From Balamuthia mandrillaris (taxonomy: Eukaryota > Discosea > Longamoebia > Balamuthiidae): 64,000 nucleotides of DNA. This document shows positions 12,376 to 21,108 of the stretch, one piece after another (the first letter of the stretch is position 1; each line of letters opens with the position of its first letter). Location: contig JAVKOQ010000198.1 in the NCBI GenBank assembly GCA_031835245.1, positions 32,677-96,676 of the forward strand, in the 5' to 3' direction. The notes below the pieces were generated by a model. That model ran no database searches and had not been told where the DNA came from. It saw nothing but the letters and a program-made list of their open reading frames with translations. A program made the position numbers and the translations under genes.

Positions 12376-12751
12376 TTCTTTACAACAGCAAAAAATCAAT
12401 AAAAATGACAAAAAATCAACGAAAGATTTTGTTTTTTCACAAAATAATGAATAACTGACACAAAAAAGTGGAATAATTTGATAAATATTGTTTAAGAAAG
12501 GAAAACCAATTTAAACAGAAGAAAGCAAAGGAAAGGCAGAACGGCCGTTCATCACTGCAAAGTTTTTGTTGTCCTTGGATCTTATGATCTTTGCGCCGCC
12601 TTAGTTCATCACTGCAAACCACTTTTGTTTTTTCCCTCTTCTAAGGGTGAGCAGATACTACGTTAACACTCACCCACACACAAAAAACACACATTTGAGG
12701 AACAAGTAGCAGAGAAGAAGCTACTTTATCTATTTATTTGCTGCACCGACG
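12376..12751. other. Intergenic region with a 15-bp direct repeat
   Basis: Contains an AATAAA signal (12398-12403) for QTRT1 and the upstream region of the zinc-finger gene. The 15-mer gttcatcactgcaaa occurs at 12547-12561 and again at 12604-12618. No coding sequence seen. Confidence 0.6.
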
Positions 12752-13680
12752 ATGATGCACCAACAAAACAACAACAATGGCTTTCGGAGAGAAGGGGACT
12801 GGGATTGTGCTCTTTGTGGAGACATGAACTTTGCCCACCGGGACCAGTGCCGCAAGTGTGGTGCTCCCAAAGAGGGCGGCGACGCCGAGGCACTCGGCGA
12901 AAACGCCACCGACACAACCCCTCCTCAACAAAACTTTACCCCCACTTTGAGCGTACGTGGCGCTCCTTCCCATCATTCTCTCAAAGTCTCTCTTTCGTTG
13001 TTGCTCGATCTCACATCTCTCTCTCTGCCCCATAGAACTTTAAACCGGGAGATTGGGTCTGCTCCAACTGCCAAGACGTAAACTTTGCCTCGCGCTCCAT
13101 TTGCAGAAAGTGCCAGAGCCCCCACCCCCAACACAGCAACGCCCGGCCCGGCGACTGGATCTGCAGGCAATGCCACGACCTCAACTTTGCCTCCCGGCAA
13201 CAGTGCCGCAAGTGCTTTGCGCCGCACCCTCAACTGCAACGGGTAGCAGCTGCCGTTCAACACCAGCAACAGCAGTATTATGGGGCTCCTGCTTTTATGG
13301 CTCAACAGCAACAACAACACGTGATGATGATGATGGCAGCTGCAGCAGCTGCTGGCGGGGTTGGTGCTCCTGTTGGCGGTTTCTTGCCCGCTGGCGGTGT
13401 TGCCCATGGCGGTCGTTTTGGAGGTGGCGGCGGCGGCGGTGGGGGAGGAAGCAATGCCAGGCCAGGGGATTGGTATTGTCCCCAATGTAACGACCTCAAC
13501 TTTGCCTCGCGCAACGAGTGCCGGGAGTGTGGCGCCGTGCCGGATGCCTCCACCCAGAGAGTGGGCGTTAAGCAGGGAGATTGGTTCTGCCCTAGCTGCC
13601 AAGACTTGAACTTCTCCTCCCGAGAGGTCTGTCGCAAGTGCAGCACGCCAAAGCCCTCTTCTTCTGCTGTCGATGAATAG
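12752..13680 (+). CDS. RanBP2-type zinc-finger protein with five fingers
   Basis: Two inferred exons, 12752-12952 and 13036-13680. Five fingers follow the W-x-C-x2-C-x10-C-x2-C pattern: GDWDCALCGDMNFAHRDQC, GDWVCSNC, GDWICRQC, GDWYCPQC and GDWFCPSC, each continuing into NFA/SxRxxCRKC or CREC. The conserved Trp, Asn-Phe and Arg in each finger are those used by ZRANB2-type fingers to bind single-stranded RNA, so RNA binding is likely. Fingers 3 and 4 are separated by Gln, Met/Ala and Gly low-complexity runs. The product is about 280 residues, ending SSSAVDE. The first finger is in its own exon. Which homologue it represents is unclear, because plants and protists have many multi-finger members. 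Confidence 0.9.
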
Positions 13681-13798
13681 CCCGCACCCATCCCAACCAA
13701 CAATGAAAGAAAGAAGTTACAGTTTGTTTCTTTTCTCTTTCTTCTATCTTATTTATAGGAGGTCGTTTTTCTTTTTCTTCTTTTTTTAAACAGTGGTG

Positions 13799-14184
13799 TC
13801 AGTGATCCACTTTTTCCTTTCCTTTTGTTTTGTTTCCGTTAACTTCCTCTTCGTTTGCCCGTTTTGTATCTTCTTCTGTCTCTTCTTCCTCCTCCTCGCT
13901 TTCTTTATCATTTGCGTTATGTTTATGTTCTTCGTCCATCTCTCCTGTTGAGGTATTCTCACTCGGTACAACACCAATGCCTTGCTTCCGCATATGCACC
14001 TTTGTTATGTTTTTCTTTGTGAGTAATGGGAAGAAAAAACGAGAAAGAATGAAATAAGATACCTGAATGTACATGTTTACTTCGTCGGCGCGACATAAGA
14101 ATGGGAAGTTGCCGCCCGTCTTCAGATATGCTATTTTAGCCTTTTTGCTGTTGTGAGTACTGGTCAAGCTCTCTCTCTCTCTCC

Positions 14185-14224
<40 letters not shown>

Positions 14225-14363
14225 AATGCAAATATAAAGCAAAGAGAAAAAGACAGCGATTGAAAAAAGCATTACCTTTGGGTATGTATCTATCACTTGT
14301 TGTAGAAGAGAATATGGCACAGAAACGGGGTCGAGACTCTGCAAAAACTGATTAACATTGTTC

Positions 14364-14397
<34 letters not shown>

Positions 14398-15390
14398 AAC
14401 GGTGATTATAGTGATTGCTGATTGAGGGATCGGAAGGTCGTATGGAGCAAAGTTGGTAGGACTACAAGTCAACGTCAAGCGAGATACCAAATCAGCATGC
14501 GAGAAATCGTCCACCTGTGCCACCATAAAGTCAACCGACTGAGCGATGGAGGCTTCCATCTTTCCTCTTGGAAAGTTTGACAGAAGCATTCGTTTGAGCA
14601 AAAACTCGGGAGCAAGACCAAACCTGTTGTTTGTATGATTTAGCAGCTTGTACGAACAAGATGGAAGAGAATAGAGACGCAAAGAGAGAGAGAGAGAGAG
14701 AGAGAACCAACATGCCCAAACAAGGAGCTTTTGCTGCAAAGTGGTTCAGGTTGATGATGGCATTACATAGAATGATAGAGGCCACGCGTTGTGGCCTGCA
14801 TTGAGCAAAGTAGAGAGCTTGAAAACCTCCTAGTGCTAATTTTTGTCCCGCAAAGACGAATGAGAAAGTGAAGAGAACGAGACTTGTGGGCGACAGAACG
14901 GAAAACGAGAGAAGAGAGGAGAGAGAGAGAAAGAGAGAGAAGAGAAGAGAAGCAGAGTAGATAGCATACTTGTGCCAAAGAGGTGAACTTTTGTGTTGTT
15001 AAGGCCTATTCTCACTAGAAAGCGATCAAAGCCTTTCACCCAACTATAATGAGACATGTAAGGGGGGGCTTGTACCTGTTTGTTTCTTTTCGTTCAGTGA
15101 TGAAAACAAGAAATAAGAGGCAAAAACAAAGAAAAATAACAAACCGAAATGACACGATAGCCACGAGAGGATAAGCCCACGATCTGCTTGTAAAAGGACT
15201 CGGCAGTGCCGCTGGTCCCACAGAGACAAATCAAAGGCGGGCACTCGCGAGGGCCGTAGTCGTAGTACTTCCAAACGGCCTCTCCCTCGCTGTGCTCCAC
15301 CACCACTCGGTTCAAGGCCACCCAGCTGCGAAAGTTCTTGTAGGCAGCGTCCTCCACCTCCTCCGCGCGAGGCATGAACTTCCTCTTCAT
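13799..15390 (-). CDS. SPG21: Maspardin (SPG21) homologue, alpha/beta-hydrolase fold
   Basis: Maspardin is a cytosolic/endosomal alpha/beta-hydrolase-fold protein. Inferred exons (minus): 15390-15145, 15075-14970, 14835-14712, 14623-14401, 14338-14276, 14140-14063, 13999-13799. The product matches human maspardin at CGTSGTAESFYKQI, NTKVHLFGT, LGGFQALYFAQ, VDFMVAQVDDF, VSRLTLTC and LKTGGNFPFLCRADEVN. Splicing exon 2 to exon 3 gives FGTTLGGF where human has FGASLGGF, so the nucleophile-elbow Ser reads Thr. The C-terminal exon is an acidic low-complexity tail (SEEEEEETEED). The intron between 14276 and 14140 has an antisense repeat, with GA in sense, and its acceptor follows aaaa. An alternative start is at 15375. 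Confidence 0.92.
14169..14220 (-). repeat. (CT)n, GA in sense, in SPG21 intron 5
   Basis: CT on the plus strand, so the transcript carries GAGAGA; this is opposite to most arrays in the window. Confidence 0.95.
14365..14395 (-). repeat. (GA/CT)n in SPG21 intron 4
   Basis: CT in sense, starting 5 bases after the donor at 14400. Confidence 0.95.
14683..14705 (-). repeat. (GA/CT)n in SPG21 intron 3
   Basis: CT in sense, starting 6 bases after the donor at 14711. Confidence 0.95.
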
Positions 15391-15679
15391 CTTTCGTTAC
15401 CTTTTGTCTACGTTTTTTTGAAAAAATTCGCACGTCTACGATAATTCATATTTTTATCGCAAAAGTATCGACAATAATTTTTGTGTTCAATTATCGAGGT
15501 AATTAAATTGATTTTTCACCGTTTATGGTATAATTATCGATACGCAATATCATAAGATAAAAAAGAAAGAAACAAAGAAAGAAGTAAACCCGAAAGCTTT
15601 TTTCTTCTCTTGCCTCTTCCTTTTATTTTTTTTTCTTCCCTTCTCTCGCTCGCATTTTTGAAAAAAAAAAACCAAAAAA
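15391..15679. promoter_or_regulatory. Divergent promoter SPG21 / small membrane protein
   Basis: 289 bp, AT-rich. Carries about five ATTATCG/CGATAAT-type words between 15438 and 15545, including aattatcgata near 15531. These match the motif class in other promoters here. Confidence 0.5.
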
Positions 15680-16033
15680 ATGGGCCTCTCGAAATGCAAC
15701 TGCTTCTACGGCTTTTGGTACTCGTTTTCATTGCCGGCGACCGTTTGGAACAAGTTTTGGATGCCATGCGGCGGAGCGGATCGTGACCCCGGCCTCGTGT
15801 GCCTGCGAGCGACGATGTGGCTGGTGCTGATAGCGTGGTGGCTCTGTATAGTTTGCTTTGTGCTCATTCTGGTCGGCCTCATCATGGACGTTATATGCTG
15901 CGTCATTTGGCTCGTCACTCTCGGCTTTTGTTTCACGGTATCTTTTTTTTTTCTCTCGTCTTCATTGTTTTCTCTCCTTCTTGTTTCCTTTCATCCTTCT
16001 TTCTCTTTCTCTCTTTCTCTTTCGTCGTTTCTC

Positions 16034-16080
<47 letters not shown>

Positions 16081-16218
16081 TACTCTCGTCACCCATTCTC
16101 TCCCTCTCTTTATTTCTGTTGACAATACTTCTTTTCTTGTGGTCAAAAGAACTGTTCTCCAGCAGAGCAATGCTGCCAAGCTACCGGTGATACGGAACCG
16201 TTCGAATGCCTCGTTTAG
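15680..16218 (+). CDS. Small cysteine-rich membrane protein, unknown
   Basis: Inferred exons 15680-15937 and 16150-16218 give a 108-residue product; I do not recognise it. The N-terminal ~45 residues are rich in Cys and aromatics (KCNCFYGFWYSF, NKFWMPCGG). A long hydrophobic stretch from about residue 44 to 86, with several Trp and Cys (WLVLIAWWLCIVCFVLILVG), could form one or two membrane segments. The short second exon adds four more Cys, including CCQ, and a polar tail ending ECLV. The intron holds a sense (CT)n array. Phase and the clean polar end support this splice, but the gene is short and has no family support. Confidence 0.6.
16045..16078 (+). repeat. (CT)n in intron of small membrane protein gene
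   Basis: Sense CT array in the intron at 15938-16149, about 107 bases after the donor. Confidence 0.95.
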
Positions 16219-16376
16219 TCCCTCTTTCTCTTCTCTCTCTTCGCTCTTCTCTTTGCTTCTCTCTGTCAAATCTTTCGATCGATATCGAAGAAAATTATCG
16301 CGATAAAAATTTTGTGTGTAAAAAATTCAATTATCGTGATATTTATTGTTGAATAAAAGAAAGAAAAAAGAAATTT
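16219..16376 (+). promoter_or_regulatory. Promoter of MYG1
   Basis: Holds tcgatcgatatcga (16276-16289), attatcgcgataa and aattatcgtgatat between 16270 and 16345. An AATAAA at 16352-16357, probably the signal of the upstream gene, lies only 20 bases before the MYG1 ATG. Confidence 0.45.
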
Positions 16377-18305
16377 ATGAGAAGGAAAGCGACGGCACTC
16401 TTTGGCCTTTCTGCTCCGTTGTCTTCGTCTTCTTCTTTGCGCAGAGTTGGCTTGTTTCCGCCGGCTGTTTCTCGTCCTGTACACCACCTTCCTCCGTTGT
16501 CTCCTTCCTTTCACCAGTCCCGTTGGCTCAGTAGCATGATGCAAAGCTTCAAGGTTTGATTTTTTTTCTTGCTCATTTTCATACCCTCTTTCTCTTCTGC
16601 TCTCTGCTCTCTGCTCTCTGCTCTCTCTCCCTCCCACATTTGTGTAACACAAAACATCAGAAAATAGGAACGCACAGCGGCAGCTTTCACTGCGATGAAG
16701 CTCTCGCTTGTTTTATGCTTCGTCAGCTGCCAGAGTTTTCAGACGCCGCCGTGGTGAGGTCCAGAGACCCCGCTGTCCTCAACGAGTGCGACATTTTGGT
16801 AGACGTTGGCGGCGAATATGATGTTGAGAGGTGAGACCCTTTTTTTTTCTTTCATGGCTAACACCAGTTGTCATGTATTCTTCTTTCTCTTTCACCACTT
16901 CTTCTCCGCTTCTCCGCTTTTCGTTCTTCTCTCATTTTTTTTTTTTGATGTGCAGGAGACGCTTTGATCACCACCAAAGAGGTTTTACGGAGACATTTGA
17001 CTCTAAACATAAGATCAAGTTGAGCTCTGCAGGTCTCATTTTCAAGTTAGTTGTACTTTTGTGTGTTGCGTCCTTTATTTTTTTTTCCTCTCCTTCTCTA
17101 ACGTGAAAATGCAACAACAATTAAGACACTATGGCAAGAGAGTGATCGCCGAAGCACTTGGTACCGACGAAAAGACTACTGAACTGATCTATCAGGAGGC
17201 CTACGATGTACGCTCATATTCTTGTTTTTAAAACAGAGATAATAGTTGCATTCGCTAACTTTCTTAAAACAAACACAGACCTTTATTGAAGCATTGGATG
17301 GCATCGATAATGGTGTAATGCAATATCCAGGCGACATAGAGCCAGCTTATCATAGCTCAACAGACTTGCCCTCTCGCGTCGGCCATCTCAATCCACCATG
17401 GAACGTTCCTGAAGAAACAGTTGACCTTAATGTATCCATTCCTTCTGCTTTTTCTCTCTCACTCTTTCTCGCTCTCCCCTCCCAGTACTTACACATGCCA
17501 AATGATTGGTTTTTTTAATGTTTACGTTGCTCCTATAGGAACGTTTTGCGAAGGCGATGGCACTTGCTGGAGGCGAGTTTTTGGATCACATTAAGCATAT
17601 CAAGGAAGTATGTACTTTTTGTTATTAAATCCTACTTTTCTTGTCTGACACTGCTTAAAGTCGTACCTGCCAGCAAGAGAGTTAGTGGAGCGAGCTATCT
17701 TGTCCAGAGATGCTGACTTTAACACCAAAGACTCGGAAGTCATCATTTTAGGTACACCCGTACTCTAGTTAGAGGGAGACAGTGCGTGCATAATTATTTA
17801 CCCTTTTACAAAAAAAAAAACTCCCAGAACATTATTGTCCATGGAAGCGGCATTTGTTCCAGCTGGAGAGTTATCACAATATCTCAGTTCCCATTAAGTA
17901 TGTTCTCTATCAGGACCAAAGCGGTGCTTGGTGCGTTACATCTCTCTTCTCTCCGCTTTTTTCTGTCTTATGTTTTTTTAAACAAAAAAAAAAAAAGGCG
18001 GATTCAATGTGTATCTGAGCGTCCGTCCTCATTCGTCAACCGACTCTCTTTGCCTGAGGAATGGAGAGGTCTCAGAGATGATGCTCTCTCCCAAGCAGCT
18101 GGTGTGGAGGGCTGCATCTTTATTCGTATCCTTTTCCTCATGTTTCTCTCTCTCCCACTTGAAAATAGTAACTGGGCAGTATGTACCTTGACCACAAATA
18201 ACAGATGCGACAGGATTTATTGGTGGTGCCAAGACGAAGGAAGGCGTTATAGCGTTAGCACAAAAGGCTCTCAGCATCGCTCGTCAAAAGCAAGAATCCA
18301 GTTAG
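16377..18305 (+). CDS. MYG1: MYG1 exonuclease family (UPF0160)
   Basis: MYG1 is a DHH-like 3'-5' RNA exonuclease of nucleolus and mitochondria. Inferred exons: 16377-16553, 16661-16830, 16955-17045, 17126-17207, 17279-17431, 17539-17607, 17661-17761, 17828-17930, 17998-18125, 18205-18305. Phases agree, and a split Trp (17930/17998) restores GAWRIQCV. Family signatures are IGTHSGSFHCDEALACFML, DVGGEYD, RRFDHHQRGF, DGIDNGV, CPWKRHLFQLE, LPEEWRGLRDDALS, GCIFIHATGFIGG and the C-terminal KTKEGVIALAQ. The His/Asp residues expected for metal binding are present. The first exon is Arg/Ser/Pro-rich, like a mitochondrial presequence. Introns 7 and 8 end in long A runs just before AG, which is unusual. 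Confidence 0.95.
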
Positions 18306-18404
18306 AAGCACAATGGATCTCTTTGTTACCCTAACCGGCTCACATTGACAACAAAGAAGAGAATGACTCATTCTTTATCTGACACCTTTCCAATGGGCAC
18401 AATG

Positions 18405-18471
18405 AAAAATTGTCCAAAAAATTTAGCTTACAACCCCACCCAAAATTTACTACCAATTTTTGGACGATTTT
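18405..18471. repeat. Imperfect inverted repeat (hairpin) in convergent 3' region
   Basis: Arms at about 18406-18423 and 18455-18471 (aattgtccaaaaa against tttttggacgatt) can pair over about 16 bp with one G-U, around a ~31-nt loop. It lies between the stops of MYG1 (18305) and the P450 (18542), so it could form in either 3' UTR. Confidence 0.7.
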
Positions 18472-18541
18472 CTCCATCTCACACTCCCTTGCCACTGGGA
18501 TATTGTCATCTTGAAAAACCATCTATCTCACACTTAGGGAA

Positions 18542-19035
18542 TTACTGTCTTGGTAGTAGACGCATCACCACATCATCAGCGCGCAGAGTCACTGTGAGAG
18601 TGGCCTTCAAGTCATGTCCCTCCACCATTCTCAATTGGTACCTTTGCAACGTCTTTTTGTTGTATGCTTTATCAGAGAAGAGCGAAGAGAAGGAGAAAAA
18701 GGAGAAGCAGAGCAGAGAGACGAAGAAGAAGCTAACCATCGCAATAACAACTTTAGTCTCCATGATGGCCAAGTATTGGCCTGATGAGTAGGTTAGTCGT
18801 CAGTTGGTGAAACAACAAGAGAGATAGCAACTGACCAATGCAGCTTCTGCGACCACGAGAGAAAGGAAGATAAGCATGGGAATGGGCCAACGGTTCTTTG
18901 AACCGTTCCGGGCGGAATTGGTGTGGATCTTTCCAAAGCCTTTCGTCCCTGTGCAGTTGCCATGGCCATATCTCCACCAATGTCTTCGTCAAAGAGAAGC
19001 GCAAGCGAGACCAGTCAACTAATATGCCAAGGGAC

Positions 19036-19080
<45 letters not shown>

Positions 19081-19198
19081 GTACGCCTTTTGGAATATGA
19101 TAGCCGCCAATAACGTCGTCTTTCGCCATAAGACGATCAGCTAACTGCACTGCTGGCGGATACAGCCTTTGACAACGCACTCAGTTAAAAAAGCTCAC

Positions 19199-19237
<39 letters not shown>

Positions 19238-20657
19238 GGAGGGAGGAGACCTCATGCATTCCTTCACGAACAAGTCAAGGTATTCCAGTTGACCCATGAG
19301 TTGAGGGGTTGGTATCTGTTCGCCAAGCACCTCGTCTATTTCCTGCATGACTTTAGCTTCTTGCTCTGGATATTTGGATAGAAGATAAAACGCAAAGGCC
19401 GATGCGTTGGCAGTAGTCTCTGCAAAGAAAGAACATTTCTATCGTCAATACAGGAGAACTCAAAAAGAATGAGAGAGAAGAGGTTGACGATAAGGCCACG
19501 CAAGTACCATGACCGGCGAGCAAGATGGACATGGCTTCATCCACAAGTTGCTGATCGCTCAACCTTTCTCCGGTGTCTTCATCCACAGCTCGTAATAGCC
19601 TGTCCAAGACATCCATCTTGGCGTGGCTGTCGGTGTCCTTCTCGTCCAACATCATCCTCTGTCTCTTGGCTCGGATGATTTGTAGCAACGAGTCATCGAT
19701 GACTTTCTTGGCAGCGTCGAAGCGGCGCGCTCCTCTCGAGAACGGCAGCTTGTGGAACGGAAGCTGTTGGAACACCCTCTTCTCCGTCTCTTCCAACACT
19801 TCCGTGATTGCTCTGCTGAGAGCTCCTTCTTTGTCGGTGAGCGCGTTCAACTCGTGGCTGAATGCTGCCAAAGAGATGACGTCCAACGCAAACTTAACCA
19901 CAAGAAACAACGTGAGAAGCAAGAACAAGAGAACGAGAGAAGGTCAAGAGAGAGAGAGAGAGAGAGAGATGAGATGAGATAAGAGTACATTGGCCATTTC
20001 TTCTCTAACGTTGATGCTCCGTAGATCCTTCCATCGCTCAAGGGCCACTAGAGCGGTTTTGGTGATGGCAGGAAAGGCTTCTCTCATGCTCGTCGCTGAG
20101 AACACAGGTTGCTGGGGTTATGGTCATGCCAGGCATTAGTACCGCTTGCCAAGATACAAAAGACATGGGGACAAAGGGAAGCAAGAAGAAGAAGGGCAGT
20201 GGTACCATTATTTTTCGTTGTCGTTTCCAAAACTCTCCTGTTGCTCGTTCTTTGCATCAGCACAAGAAGAAGGAAGAAGAAGAAGAAGCAGAAGAAGAAG
20301 AAGAAGAAGAAGAAGAAGAAGAAGAAGAACAACAACAACAAAGCAAAAAAACAAAAACGGACCTTGGCTAACCAACAAGCCATTACCAACGATCTCCGCC
20401 ATGAAGGGGTCCCTCTCCTTCTCAAAGGAGGCAGCGCTGTCACCGGACAAGACGTGCTGAGCCCACTGCGGGCTGCTGACGAGCAAGATCGGCTGCCTGA
20501 AGTAAAGGTAGCGCGAGACGCCCTCCTCTCCGCCGTACTTCTCGGCCAGGGCGCAGATGGCGGCCAAGGGGTCCTCCGAAAGCTCCTTCACATTCCCAAA
20601 GAAGAAGCTAGGAGGAGGGCCTGGTACGTGTGCCAATGCTTTGCTGGGCGTTAACTT

Positions 20658-20708
<51 letters not shown>

Positions 20709-20827
20709 AGCAGATGTTGAAAGAGAAACGAGAGAAAAGAAACCTTTTTGAGGAGAAAGGTGAGAAAGAGGACTACAAGGGTGAACAGGGTGCTCCACAA
20801 CGTCCATGCTGAGGACCATCCCAGCAT
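18542..20827 (-). CDS. Cytochrome P450
   Basis: Haem monooxygenase, probably ER-anchored. Inferred exons (minus): 20827-20744, 20654-20363, 20237-20206, 20111-19989, 19892-19508, 19420-19251, 19166-19085, 18983-18836, 18780-18737, 18652-18542. Exon 1 is a hydrophobic anchor (LFTLVVLFLTFLLKK). Exon 2 has the Pro-rich hinge VPGPPPSFFFGN. A 32-nt microexon supplies the C-helix GEFWKRQRKIM (W-x3-R). The I-helix reads LLAGHETTANAS, the K-helix ExxR is ECMR, then LYPPAV, FRPERF and the haem loop FSRGRRSCIG with the Cys ligand. About 490 residues, normal for the family. Substrate cannot be told. The conserved motifs and phases make the splice model credible. Confidence 0.93.
19037..19079 (-). repeat. 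(GA/CT)n in P450 intron
   Basis: CT in sense, starting 5 bases after the donor at 19084. Confidence 0.96.
19201..19238 (-). repeat. (GA/CT)n in P450 intron
   Basis: CT in sense, about 12 bases after the donor at 19250. Confidence 0.95.
19947..19969 (-). repeat. (GA/CT)n in P450 intron
   Basis: CT in sense, about 19 bases after the donor at 19988. Confidence 0.93.
20272..20330 (-). repeat. (GAA/TTC)n in P450 intron 2
   Basis: About 18 GAA-like units on the plus strand, with one GCA interruption. The sense strand of the P450 reads TTC, upstream of the microexon acceptor at 20238. Confidence 0.93.
20661..20706 (-). repeat. (GA/CT)n in P450 intron 1
   Basis: CT in sense; 23 units, between the donor at 20743 and the acceptor at 20655. 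Confidence 0.96.
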
Positions 20828-21108
20828 TGCTTTTTTCTTTCTTATTTTTCTTTCGGCTTTTGTGAAAGTGAAAGCGTTACTATATATATATGGTCTCCTG
20901 CTCCTCCCGCTCCTCTGCTTTCTTCAATGCAAAGTCGTTTCGTGAAAAAAGAAAAGGGCTTCACAAGCGGTGAAGAAGACAAGTCCTTTTCCTCCGGTGG
21001 TTCAACGAGCAAGCAAGATGAAAACAGAAAGAAGTAACAAACAAGCTTTATTTTCATATAGTAATGCACGCGTGCGGTGCTCATGGCTTCTCTGGCTCTT
21101 TGGTTCGA

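Noticed and set aside
12547-12618. C/D-box snoRNA on the minus strand
   Set aside because: Two gTGATGA words resemble C and C' boxes, but no CTGA D boxes are found at suitable distance.
17998-18191. Alternative MYG1 exon frame reading GGFNVYLSVRPH
   Set aside because: The other frame gives WRIQCVSERPSS...LPEEWRGLRDDALS, which is the conserved MYG1 sequence.
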